A stretch of 64,000 nucleotides of DNA from Linnemannia hyalina (Eukaryota > Mortierellomycota > Mortierellomycetes > Mortierellales > Mortierellaceae): contig JAHRHY010000014.1 in the NCBI GenBank assembly GCA_019671135.1, forward strand, positions 618,001-682,000, given 5' to 3'. Under the pieces are notes generated by a model. That model ran no database searches and was not told where the DNA came from. It worked only from the letters and a program-made list of their open reading frames with translations. Both the position numbers and the translations under genes were made by a program. Position 1 is the first letter of the stretch; each line of letters starts with the position of its first letter. Positions 47,367 through 62,436 of the stretch are shown here, in pieces.

Positions 47367-49325
47367 ATGGCGACAACACCGCAAAAGATTCCAATACCCA
47401 ACTATCAACAGGCCTGCCTTGCAGCAGACCAAAGCAGCCAGTCGTTCTACCTCGTCGGCTCCTCGACTGTCGGGAACCTGGACGTCTACTTCGTGACAGA
47501 TGCCTTTGCCACGCAGGTCAACTATGTCGCGACACAGAACAATATCTACGCTTGGAACTATGACGCACGCAAGGCCTGTTTCAGATCTCCCACCTCTAAG
47601 ATGACCAATGGTGCGTGTTCACCCCTCGTATTCCTTGCCCGACAAGTAAAAACACAACACCAATTTTCGACGTGATTTTTCTCACAACCTTCACCTCCAT
47701 TTCTTCTTCCCAGGCCCGATAAAGATCACACAGTTCGGACTGGCAAATACCTTCCATACCATGGCTTACCCCAGTGGGACAGTAGCTCAACCTGAGTTCT
47801 ACGATACACAACCTACTACGTTCGTATCCCCGAAGCTGTTCGCCTGGTCAGGCCAAATGGCAAACTACGACCTGTTCACTGTCTTCACCAATTACATCTC
47901 TCCCGGTTATTCACAATGGGCTAGTAACCTCCAGCCCTTCGAGGGAACCAACTCTAGCAGCATCAACCGGTAACTGCCCTGACCACAATGCAAAGTTGAA
48001 AGATGCATACATGGCCTCCAATTCGCCCCCTCCCTATTCCCTCTCTTTTCTTGTCCATCGAATACTTGGGACTGAACAAATGCTCCTGCCTTGCCCTGCC
48101 CTTTTTTTCCTGTCTGTGTAGGTTTGATCTATCGCACTACCCTGCCCCTGATCCATTACTCGCTCTCGGAACCTACACACCTTCAACCGGCACCAACTCA
48201 ACGGGATATACTATTGTCTTTGACAAACTGGGTGAGGCACTTGCTTATATCACCACAGGTACCTCCGCCACAAGTCTGACTAATACTATCCCGCCCATGA
48301 CTCTTTCTCCGAGCATACGGGTGAATATGAGCAACATTACGCTTACTGAGAACGCGATCCCTGTTACTATGACAACCACTGGATATATTCTGGACAGGGT
48401 AAGGTTATTATTTCACGCAAGGAATATGTGTGACATGTAAGTTGATAAGAAACAAACCAGGTAGTAACACTTGTCTGATTTTACCCAACAGGCAAAGGAC
48501 GGTCTCTCAACAGTCATCTACTCCATCACACCTGGCAAATCATACACCCTCCAAGTAGTCACCAACACTGGTCCCTCACCCCCATTCGTCAACAACATGG
48601 CCGCCGCAGCGTCGAGTCAAAGTATTATCACATACACATCACCACATGGAGCAAACGCGTACTTCAATAGCTTTGACACAGTCACAGGGACTTGGAGTGG
48701 TCAAAACCTTGTTACCTCAGGGAAGAGTAGCAGTAGTGGTGCACCAATCGGTGCCATTATTGGAGGTGTTCTGGGAGGACTGATCCTCATCGCAATGTTT
48801 ATCATCTTTTTCATCCGACGTCGACGCCAAAACGCCCGCGAATCTGTCTTCCCTAAACCAGAAATCGGAAATACGATTTCAACCACCAACGCAGACGACA
48901 TTAACGGATCTGGGCTCGGATATGTCCAGTACGCACCAGGATACCCTCTCCCACCATCTTTCATCTCGCCACCATCAGCATTTAACAGCATCAACGATAC
49001 CAGTCTCAAGGATTACAGCCCCACCAATCATCATGTATACGGTTTAATGTCTGCAGAATCCGACCTGACAGTGCTGGACCCAACAAATCCGTATAGCTCC
49101 TCGTATGTCAGTCCGTACTCTTACCGAGACACCCAGATGACGAATACGAGCCAGATGGTACCCAACAGCCCTGAGATGCATCAAGTCGAGCAGCGGAAAT
49201 CAAACAGTAGCCTGCGGACGCAAGGACCACAGTACATTCCTGGCGCCCCTATTCAGGAGGGGTCGGTTGGGCGGCCACCGCAGGCTATTGGTGGTACACT
49301 TTCTGATTGTCCTGAGAGCCCATGA
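47367..49325 (+). CDS. Tandem membrane-protein family, copy 9
   Basis: Four exons, 47367-47610, 47714-47969, 48122-48398 and 48492-49325, giving 536 residues. Landmarks: IPNYQQACLAADQSSQSFYL, KACFRSP, AIPVTMTTTGYILDR, FDTVTGTWSGQNLV. The first donor is GTGCGT and the intron phase differs by one from copies 3, 4 and 7. The TM helix is at about 345-367 (IGAIIGGVLGGLILIAMF), followed by IRRRRQ. The tail has LGYVQYAPGYP, YVSPYSYRD and a late GPQYIPGAP. Function unknown. Confidence 0.86.
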
Positions 49326-49344
49326 TCACACCCTTTGGTTCGAT

Positions 49345-49374
49345 TATACCCTTATCTTACAGCGATTTAATAAA
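49345..49374 (+). terminator. Copy 9 3'-end signals: TATACCC and AATAAA
   Basis: TATACCC at 49345-49351 and AATAAA at 49369-49374, 20 bases after the stop. Confidence 0.6.
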
Positions 49375-50460
49375 GACCAACACTTTGTTCCCGGTACCGA
49401 ATGTCGGTAAAGAATCATAGCTCTTCATATACCCAGGGGGGTTTTCAGTTCTCGTGCGAATACAAATACAAATACGAGTAATCCATTTTTTGACTGTTTT
49501 TCATTGCAAAAGTCGCACGTACAACTTTTGCCTTGATTGGCTCGTTTGCATGCTAAAAATATATACATGAAATTTGACGTATTTTTTCTCACAGGCCACT
49601 CCTATAGTGCCCTTTGGCTCCACAACGACCATTCATTATATACAACGAGAGATCCTCTCGTTTGCTTCACACTTCTTCTTCCTCATCACCATACCCAACA
49701 AGCCCCAAATAACCTTACCTAGTTGCAAGGCCCTCGTAGATGCCGCTCCTGCTACTCCCCAATCTCGATCACGCCGGCGATCTCAGACCTCGACACTCGA
49801 CGACAATGAAGAGGAACCACTCGTACGCAAAAGATTGCATCGCTCCTACCAGCAAACCTCTCCATCGTCTGGGGATGATCACCGTAACAATGATGACGAT
49901 CGGCAAAAGGAGTTATCGTTTCTAGCCGCCACATTGCCATCAGCTCCGACCTCTCGCGATGCGTTTACAGCGAACGATGATTGTGCCAAAAAAATACCAC
50001 CAGTGCAAAAATGACGTACTCAAAACTGCATTCAGAACTGAAAACGGCCCAGGTGTTGGGAAAGTGAAGGAACACTACAGAAGTCGTCGCCTGACATCTC
50101 GTCAAAAGAACGGATGAACAAAAAGTCCAGCCCTGCACAACCTCCTAGACATTTAACGTGTGCGCTAGCCCATTTCTTTTTCGTAAGGATACAAATTACT
50201 TATCGACCTTACCGAGAAAAAGATTCGTCCGCTCGCTCGTTACACCCTCCTTCGCCCTTGCCCATTTTTTTTTGGCTTGAGCGTATTCTTTCTCGCATGG
50301 GTTTTCCTTTCGTTCCTTTCTCCCCCTTATACCTCTTTACTTCACTCCCTTCATCTACTCCTCTCGCCCAGGTCGCACTCTCTCCTCTCTCCCTATTCAG
50401 TCACATACCCTCCATTGTTCATCCATATAGCCTTCTCCCCTTTGGTCCTCGTCAAAAACA
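49375..50460. other. Intergenic, copy 9 to copy 10, with an orphan open frame
   Basis: A frame open over 49574-50014 has a second half of charged, hydrophilic composition (SRSRRRSQTSTLDDNEEEP, SSGDDHRNNDDD) that looks more like protein than noise. There is no recognisable domain, and its first half is pyrimidine-derived. It could be a gene fragment. I do not call it a gene. Confidence 0.3.
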
Positions 50461-52508
50461 ATGAGCACAACTATACCCAGCTACCCAAACCCCTACCTTG
50501 CAGCCGATGAGGCTAACAATGCCGTCTATCTCATTGGCGCTTCATCAGCAATACAAGGTCGCCTCGAAGTAAACAATGTCAGCATGATCGATGTCAATGC
50601 CCCGACCTCATCACCCGTTGGGTCCCAAATCAACACTAACCAGTGGTTCAGTGGTGCACCAAAGGCCTGCTTCATTCATCCAGCAACGACCTATGCTAAC
50701 CGTGTACTATCCACCACTCTCCTCTGATATATTTTGGACTACATCGTTCTCGCAAGCCCAATGTAAACCCAACAAAAAGTAATGCAACCCAGCGGTTTGC
50801 AGATCAGCAAACTGAAGATGCTTCTACTTCTCCCCTTTTTTTGTTCTCCTATAGCCTCTCTCTGTGACCCAGTTCGGCGACAATGTCTCCTATAGCACAC
50901 TCATTACTCCCAGTGGCACTATTCTCGGGGGCGACAGCTTTGTTAACACCTCGTTTGTTTCTCCCAAGCTCTTCGTGTTGATGGGCAGAGCTGCGCCATT
51001 CGACTGGTTTGTTGTCTTGACAACAGATGCAGCCTCGCCCTGAGCTGCTGTTCGACTCAACTTTACCAACCCGAACTACGATCTCCTGGAGTAAGTTTTC
51101 CTTACCCTATACATAGTCTGTCTTTTTTTTTTTTGTTCCTTGCTTGGAACAGAAATTCGTTCGCGCAAACAGCGAGAGCCACTCCTTTTTTTCCTAACCG
51201 TACTTCTTTTTTTGCTGTTGCTCTCTACCTTGGTTTCGACAGCTACAGCGAGCAAAGAATACTTTGTTGTGTTTAACAGGTTGGGTCAAGGTCAGATCTT
51301 TGCTTCGACGGGCAATGATACTGCCATCCAAACCAACAATGAGAATATTATTGTCTTGATTGCGCCAACGAACGTTCACATGAACTCGATCAAACTGACG
51401 GGGAAGCTGTGCCTGTTACCATGACCACCACAGGGTATATCCTCGACAAGGTAATAGGTGCAACCGTTTGCCTTTTTACTATTCAGTTATTCATGACAAT
51501 ACGGGCACTCTGCTAATTCGCAATTTTTTCTTTTTGATTCAGGCACCGGACAATTCAACGGTGATATACGCCATTACCCCTGGAAGATCATCTTCCCTCC
51601 AGCGGGTCGATATCAAAGGCGGTTCACCTCCTTTCTCGAAATCATATGCCGCAACAGCCCTGAACAAGCAGATCATTACCTACACCCCCTCCGTTTCTGA
51701 CAACCCTGCATTCAACAGTTTCGACACTACCGCACAGGCCTGGGGCGGACCTGGGCTGATGAGCAATGACGGTGGCGGCGGGGGAGACAACCCTACTACC
51801 CCTGAGTCTTCAGGAACTCCTATTGGTGCAATAGTTGGTGGTGCAATAGGAGGCCTCGTGGTCTTTGCTTTGGTCATCTTTTTTCGGCGTCCGTCACCGA
51901 CGCAAGAACCGACGACAACAACAGAAACCAACGGCACCAGCAACAACAGTGAACCCCGAGTCGGGTCGTAATGAGGGGCCGAGGACGGCGAATGTCGGTG
52001 GCGCCAGCGGTGATTTTGGAATGCAGAAGGGCCAACTACAGGAAATGCCCCAGATGCAGCAGATTCATTACTACCAACCACAAACCCACGAACAAGGACA
52101 AGTGCACTATCCTCCATCCCCCGCGACATTCTTCATTCCTCCTCCACCACCCAATAACCCAAACGCAGTAACACCCTTCGAAGCCTACCTCCCCACGTCC
52201 ATCGATGAAGCCCCAGCGAGTTGAACTCCACCCCCTACGGCTCACCCTACATCAACCCCCGCCCCGACGCGTACAGAGCCTCGGCCGTCTCTGCAAATAC
52301 GACCCCGTTGTATCCGCATCAGCGGCGGCAACGGTTGCAACAGCTAACAGCCCCGAGTGTAGCTATGCGAAATCCCGAGTGTCGTCCTATGGCGGCAGTG
52401 GGTACTCCGTTGAGTCCTCAGTTGTACCCGGAGGATGAGGAGGGTCATGCTCGCTCTCCTCACACTTTTGCGAGTTTGTCATCGAATGTCCAGAATTCTT
52501 CTCCTTGA
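50461..52508 (+). pseudogene. Tandem membrane-protein family, copy 10 (pseudogene)
   Basis: The first exon (50461 to about 50701) is intact but has Tyr instead of the first conserved Cys (NPYLAADEANNAVYLIGA). The second segment (from about 50855) is interrupted by TGA at 51041-51043. The start of the next exon is missing the usual DPLLAVGTY part and resumes at FVVFNRLGQGQIF. A frameshift near 51395 precedes VPVTMTTTGYILDK. The TM segment IGAIVGGAIGGLVVFALVIFF (about 51820-51885) runs into another frameshift. The tail (about 51890-52225, then 52221-52508) needs a third frame change. Several independent lesions mark it as non-functional at the protein level. Confidence 0.85.
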
Positions 52509-53660
52509 AGTTGGGTTTGTTCGCCTTGGGTGATAAAGAACATTGTCATTCTGTGTACACCAACCATGCTACTCTTTCCTTGCATATACCTTGTTTTTAA
52601 TACATAAAATATGTTTACTCTTATTCTCCGTGTACCTTTCGTCGTTTACTGCAACAAGGGGTACATATAAGCACATACAGCTCGAAACAAAGAAATTGTG
52701 TGTCAACCCTAGAAAGAGAGCATGACCCTCCCTCTCTTTGCGCATCATGTCTCCTTCAGCGCTGCCTTCATATTGCTTTTGTTATTTCCTAGCAGGTTGA
52801 TTGTGTCGTCGGCTGTTTTTTATTTGTTTGTTTTGTTTGTTGTCATGCAAAACCTTGAATTGGTTCACCCCATTGAACCGAATTCAGGAGAGAACCAATT
52901 GGCTTTTTTTTCCGAAGGTTAAGTGTTTGTGGTTTTGAAGAGAGCAAGAATGGGCACTGCCCTGGTAAAACATGCAAGAGCGGACTGACAATTTCGATAT
53001 ACAAAAAAGTCAACGGACAGATAGGCAGAAAGACGCTGTGATATTCGAGGCAGGAGGTAAACAATCGAAATAAAATAAACAAGCGCCTCGCCTTCACTCT
53101 CGGACTGGGGGATGAAGCGGTTGAGGGCATGTTTGCCATGGGTGCATGAGTGCGCCTTTGCCATATTCGATGCGTTCTCGTACGTTATGTTCTCTCTTGA
53201 GCTCGTCTTGTTCACCCCATCCGCTCGCCCATTCATATCTCATGCCTACTTTATCCTTTTCAAGCCAACAGGCCCACCCTCACCCTGGTGATCAGTGTGG
53301 TGATGATCAATTGATCAAGGTCTTTGTTTCTTCTGGTGGGCCGTCGATTGACCTCGCCCTGATAACCAGTCGACAACTTGTGTCTTTACTTAATGTTTTT
53401 GTTCTGTTGAACGCACCGTTTTTTTGTCGTTTCCAAACCTACTTTCTCTTTTTCCCTTTTCATTTTCTCTTCGAGTTACCCACTTCCTCGTTTGCCTCCG
53501 CCTCCGCCTCCGCCACCACCACCACACTACTCTCCTTTTTCATTTCCTCACTGCACATTCTTGCCACTTCAACATCCCCCGGTGACGACATAACAACATA
53601 CCCCCTACCTCCTTATATTCTCGCCCTCTCTTTATCCTCCTCCTATCGCCCACCAAAAAG
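52509..53660. other. Intergenic, copy 10 to copy 11
   Basis: No gene supported. AATTGGTTC (52858-52866) and GAACCAATT (52892-52900) are perfect inverted repeats, with a further GAACCGAATT between them. Confidence 0.5.
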
Positions 53661-55602
53661 ATGTCGACAGGAGCAGGTATCCCCAGCTACCAGCAAGCCT
53701 GCCTGGCCCCTGACAACTACAACCCCGCCGTCTACCTAGTTGGCGTCGCCAGTTCCAACGCCGGCATGCTTGAAGTCAACTACATCTCCCTCACCAACGT
53801 CAACGCCCCCACTTCCCGGCCCTTCGGCAGCAACACCAACACCCCCAAATGGTCCGCAGGAGCTCCCAAAGCCTGCTTCGCCGCCCCTTCCTCCAACCAA
53901 GCCAATTCCGTCATCAAGGTCGTCCAGTTTGGACGAGGGACTACCTATATGAGCTATATCTCACCCGAGGGAGTTGTTGCTGACCCGACATCGTTTGCGG
54001 ATCTAGAGTGTCAGAGTCCAAAGCTGTTTGGGTGGGTGGGGAGTTTTACGACGTCGAATTACAATGTGTTTCATATATATGCGGTCACGGGGGGTACTTC
54101 GACGGCTGAGAGGTCCCATTGGATTAGTCTGATGTTGAGTTTCCTCTCTTCGACTGCAGGTCTGTATGAGTAAGTGCCTCGTTTTGTTTTTACTGAGCCG
54201 CTCTAGGGGAAGGGAAGTTGAGAAATGAGTCGGTTCTAACGTTTAGAGCGTAATCAAAAAAATGAGTCTTCTACTGACCCTTCATTTTCCTTTTGATATT
54301 TGTCTACTCTCCTTCTCTGCCTGTTACTGACAGCGACGATACGAGTTTGTTCCCGTCGGCGGTCGATCCTCTGCTCTCGGTCGGGACCTTCACCCCAACC
54401 AGCACGGGTAATTCCCGGGGATACTCTGTCATCTTTGACAAGCAAGGCAAAGGGCAGGTGTTCTCTGCAACGGGAAGTGACCAGGCGACTGTCAACAACA
54501 CCATCTCCGTGCTCGTCTTGTCCAACCCAGGAAGTGTCAACATGAACGGGATTGTGCTCTCTTCCGATGCCGTGAGTGTCACCATGGGCGAGACTGGTTA
54601 TATCTTGGATAAGGTAAGACAAATATATGTATGTTGTAATGTGGCACAATGAAATGAATTATAGTAACTGACAAGGCAACGCATTGCGAACTAATACATA
54701 CCTAGGCCAAGGATACCAACGCGACTGTCCTCTACTCAATCACCCCCAGCATATCCTCAACCCTACAAAAAGTCACTAACAGCGGCGGCGCTCCAGCCTT
54801 CTTCCCATCCATCGCAGTAACAGCCCTCAACAAACAGATCGTCGTCTACTCTGCTCCTCCCGGCGGAACCCCATACTTCAACAGCTTCGACACCACCACA
54901 GGGACCTGGGGCGGACTCAATCTCATCACCGCACCCGGACCAACTCCATCAGGGCCACCCATAGGCGCGATCGTTGGAGGCGTCATTGGAGGTCTGCTTG
55001 TGATTGCCCTCCTCATCTTCTTGTTTATCCGTCGCCGTAACGACCACAGGCGTAAAGCAGGCGCTGCAACTATCGCCAACGCAAACGTCGATAAATATGC
55101 ACCAGCGCCATCTACCAGAGGCATAACTCAGATCCATAACGGAGGAGTGGTTGTGCCCGTTCAAGGACAGATCTTCCAGGGTCAACATCAACAACAACAA
55201 CAACAACAACAACAAGCTGGATTCAACTACCAACCTCCTATGGCCGACCCATACGCTCAGGTCCAGAAACCCGATAAGCCTTTGCATGTACCCTACCAGC
55301 CTCCAACAAAGTTCTTTGACCCATACGGAGGTAAGCAGGGTAACGGCGTGCCTGTGAACTATGATACGACTGGGTCGCAGTCCAACCCTACTGTCTATTC
55401 CGCGTCGCCTATTGCCAGCACCCTGCCCTTCCGTACAGAGTCAACACCAGAGCACCAACAGCAACAACACTACCTCCCAATTCAACAGCAGCAACAGCAC
55501 CAGCAATGGCAACATTTTTTGCCAGAGGAACCTCCTGCGGCAATTGGTGTGCCTATCAGCGCTGCCTCCAAGAACCCTCAATTCATTCCCGAGTCCCCAT
55601 GA
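53661..55602 (+). CDS. Tandem membrane-protein family, copy 11
   Basis: Three exons, 53661-54169, 54334-54613 and 54706-55602, giving 561 residues. Landmarks: IPSYQQACLAPDNYNPAVYL, KACFAAP, AVSVTMGETGYILDK, FDTTTGTWGGLNLI. The TM helix is at about 347-370 (IGAIVGGVIGGLLVIALLIF), followed by IRRRNDHRRK. The tail carries a pure Gln run (CAA/CAG repeat at about 55184-55215), more Gln-rich sequence and ends NPQFIPESP. This is the last copy before the conserved MCM3 gene, so it marks the right edge of the array. Function unknown. Confidence 0.88.
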
Positions 55603-55894
55603 TCACCTTACATACTTGAACATATCTCATGAGATAATACCTCGACTCTTTGTAGTTGCTTGATAAACACCAACGTCATGACGATTCCTACCCGTTGTCC
55701 TTACGCGCGTTGGAGTGGGGCTGCCGTGGTGGTCGCGACGAACTGTGAAAAAGTAAAATGGTCACATTAAGGGGATGTAAACAAAAGATAAATTAAAACG
55801 CGTCCCTGCGTCTTGTCTGACTTGCCACCTGTTTTTTGTTGTTTTTTGTTTTTCCCCCTGTTCTCTTCATCCCCTTCATCCACATAAAGACGCA

Positions 55895-59238
<3,344 letters not shown>

Positions 59239-59503
59239 GCTTGGATTGACGGTGGTAGAAAGTAGTAGAAGGGGCAGGAGGAGAGGACGATGTCTTTTTT
59301 TGTTGCTAGACGCCTGAGTACACGAGAGGAGTAATTGTAAAAAACAACATATCACGAATAATAATTAAATAGTTTTTCATTCTTTACAGTACGAGAAAAG
59401 ATGTGAATGTTGGTGCTTCATTAGTATTTTAATGCCTCGTGTCTATTTGCTTCTTAGGAGAGATAGAAGCTTCTATGTGTTTTGATAGAAAGATCCAATT
59501 GCC

Positions 59504-60909
59504 CTATTGAAAGCGTTGGATGACCTTCTTGGGCAAGAAACGACCCCACATACGAAGAACAACCTTCTTGAAATAAGGACGACGTCCAGCGACGGTGGCG
59601 ACGGTCAAGAGGACACAGGAATAGAGGGGGAGGGTTGTGCAGAGGTATGCGAATCGGAAGGACCAGGGACCTTCTTTCATTGAGCCATCTAATTGGAACA
59701 CTTTTTTTTTTTTGTTTTGCATTAGAGTTGGGAAAAAGGTGGGTGGTTGGTTAGTTTTCTGGGGTGAAGCTGAGAATGATTTGTATTTTTGTAAGTGAGA
59801 AGAAATGAAGAGAATGAAGTGGATGAGATGAAGTATGGTTTTTACCTTCTTTGAGGATGGGCTTGACGACCATGACGGTTGAACTTCCAGTGACAGCAAA
59901 GACGCCCTGTTTTTTTTTTTTTTTTTTTTTTGTGGAGTTGGGAGATAAGAGATGATCAGTGTGGTTAGATATAAAGTATGAAGAGTGTGGATAGATGGGG
60001 TTTATGCGTGTGACAATGTACTGTTGAATCCAGGGGCATATCAGATGGAGTTTGGATATTTGAAAGAGAAAGGGGAGATGAGGCCATCTGAGCTGATCTA
60101 CTCCTTTCTTCTACTTTTTCCCCTTTTTGAGAAAATCATCCAATCGTGGAATCCTTCTCCATGTGAACGAGGCGATCGAGCCAGGTACACCTCTCTCTCT
60201 TTCTCACACACATACACACGCACAATCAGGTATCACTAACAACGAACAAACAAACAACCACGCAACACAATCACAAATTGTTTTCTCGATTGTAGAGCCT
60301 GAATCCCTCTCGCACCTCCTGGTTGCGTGTTAAACGTGAGGCAAGTAAAGAAGAGAGACTTACCATGACGATGGTCCACTCCTTCCACCAATTGAAGCTG
60401 AATCGGACCTTGGTCATTTCCTCATGAAACGACAACGGCGCCGCCCTTCCTGCTGTTGCTACTGTTGCCGTTGCTGAAACTACTCTTGATGCGGCTGAAG
60501 AGGATTCCTCGGCCAGGACTCGGGCCGCTGTTGCTGTTGCTGTTGCTGAAGAGGATGAACTGGGAGGAGAGGGCAGGGAGGTGTATGACCGTGAAAGAAC
60601 TGAAGTCTTGGACTGTTTTGCGGATAGTGATGATGAAGAAAAGAAGGAGGCGGAGGGGGCCGATCCGTTGTTGGAGGTAGCTGCGGGTCGGGTGGAGGAG
60701 GTGAAGAGGGACCTGGTGGAGGATCGGTTGAGGAGGTATGATTGAAGTGGGGCTGTTGTTGTGAAGGTGGAGAGAGGCCTTGAGGATTGGGCTACGGATT
60801 GGAAGGGTCGGCTCAGGAGGTAGTGTGCAGAGCAAGAAGAGGAGGAGAAGGAGACAGTTCCTTGGGCGAGTCGTCTGGTGGAAGCCGAGAGGGCTGTACG
60901 AGGGAACAT
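59504..60909 (-). CDS. Predicted mitochondrial small membrane protein, unknown function
   Basis: Three exons, 60909-60364, 59906-59846 and 59688-59504, giving 263 residues. The first ~150 residues are Ser/Arg/Ala-rich with almost no acidic residues (MFPRTALSASTRRLAQGTVS), as in a mitochondrial targeting sequence. The conserved-looking part starts at FNWWKEWTIVM and runs through VFAVTGSSTVMVVKPILK, SFRFAYLCTTLPLYSCVLLT and a basic end (RMWGRFLPKKV). The pattern ITGS-x-KP with two membrane helices recalls the small membrane family DUF6787 known from bacteria; I am not certain of that link. Mitochondrial inner membrane is the likely location by inference. Confidence 0.75.
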
Positions 60910-61309
60910 TGTTGAGAGGAAGTAGAATTAGGAATTGAGGTGAGATGAATGAATGTGAGTGAGGAAGGAAACAAGAAAGAGATGAGGCTGATGAAAGAAA
61001 GAGGAAGAAAGAAGAACGAAAAAGAAAGAAGGTTGATGTGTGATGGGAGTTGCACAAGAGGAATGTCAGGGACCCTGAACAAGGTTGTCGTTCTTGTGGA
61101 CCGTTGACTTGTGAAAGTGGAGGAGGTGTTTTGAACGAGTCTTACTTTCTGTGATAAAAAGCCACCCAGGGGAACCCACGTTTGTGACGGCTGAAGACGA
61201 AGGGAGAGTCAGCCGAGCCAGCAAGAAAGAACATGAACGCGTGTACTTTCGCTTTCTTTTTCTGCTTCTTCTTCACACCCAACGACGAAACCTCAAGGCA
61301 TCTCAAACA
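60910..61309. other. Divergent promoter region
   Basis: About 400 bases between the start of the mitochondrial-type gene (minus strand) and the start of the REX1B-like gene (plus strand). No gene seen. It probably contains both promoters. Confidence 0.55.
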
Positions 61310-62436
61310 ATGGTTAACGCAACAGCAACAGCAAACGGAATCCACCTCGACCAAGAGACTCGCAGCAAGGAAATTGTCGCCAGCCTCAGAGGATTCCTCA
61401 AACATCAAACGTGAGTTATTTTCTGTCTTCTTCAACGCACTCATGTCCATCACTTTAGAAGTGGGTGTGAAGGGACAAAGTGCTCATTTCCTTTTACTTT
61501 CGTCGTCACTATCAATAGCGAGCGTGTCTCTTTATACAAGGAATTCAACGAGTAAGTCGCAGGTCAGGATGCATCTTTTCAACAATTAAAGGAAACTGGC
61601 TTCATATGCCACCCCAAGATGCTGACCGCAACTTCACTTTGCAACACAATAGTGCATTCAAGGAGTATGTGGCAAAGCGGATGACACAAGAGGAGTACGC
61701 CACCATCTGCAGGATCGTCACCGAGGGATTCGTAGAATTGTCAATTGAGATTCTGGCACTGGAGTCACACCTCGGCGGACATGCTCACGCAAGCACTATC
61801 AACGTCTTGGCACCTCCCACGACCGCAACAGCAACAAATGACCCTTCAGCATCATCAGGGCAATCATCAACCAATACCAGCAGCAGACGGAACTATTCAT
61901 TGGATTCACCAGAACATGCACAGCTGATTCGTGAGGTTCAGTTGCTTGAGAAACAGAAGCTGGCTCTGACAGTCCAAGGACAAAAGTGGGTTCTGGAAAA
62001 GGAGGCCCAGGTGGCTCAGGATATCAGGGACCAGGAAGCTGAGCTGCAGGCAGATCGGGTTGTTGGAAGCGACGAGGAGAATGGTGAGGGGGCAGAGCAG
62101 ATTGAATCAGAGGTTCAGGCAACTGCTGTTCATGATGCCGAGGGCCGGACGCCGCCACAAGGTGCCTCTGCTGCAGTTGCTAATGGAGGTGTTAAGTTGA
62201 CGGTTGAGGAGTGGCAAGCCAAGGTGGACGAAAACCGTAACAGGTATGTAATCATTTGAAGGCGTAGTTATTGACGTGTGCTGCAAGTTACGTATTTTTG
62301 GATACCGAAGCCGTACAGGTATCTGATCACTGACTTTTGTTTTTTGCTTTGCTTGTGTAGCTTGAACGGGATCGTAGAAGAGATCAATGACAAGTTGGCC
62401 GATATCCAAGAGGCAATTGCCGTTCTTGTTCTGTAG
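61310..62436 (+). CDS. REX1B-like DNA-repair protein
   Basis: Four exons, 61310-61410, 61519-61551, 61653-62243 and 62361-62436, giving 266 residues. The joined N-terminal part reads through ERVSLYKEFND and AFKEYVAKRMTQEEYATIC, then VELSIEILALESHL. A second helical block (LIREVQLLEKQKLALTVQGQ) follows a Ser/Thr-rich spacer, and a last helix EEINDKLADIQEAIAVLVL ends the protein. This order fits the REX1 DNA repair family (required for excision 1-B). In Chlamydomonas, REX1 is needed for repair of UV damage, and the human homologue is REX1BD. The mechanism is unknown. All-alpha, probably coiled-coil, with an acidic insert. The 33-nt second exon is very short but keeps the frame. Confidence 0.75.

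Noticed and set aside
22248..55602. Calling the tandem family kelch-repeat proteins
   Set aside because: The FDxxTxTW segments resemble kelch strands, but the diagnostic double-Gly repeats are missing; kept as an unnamed family.
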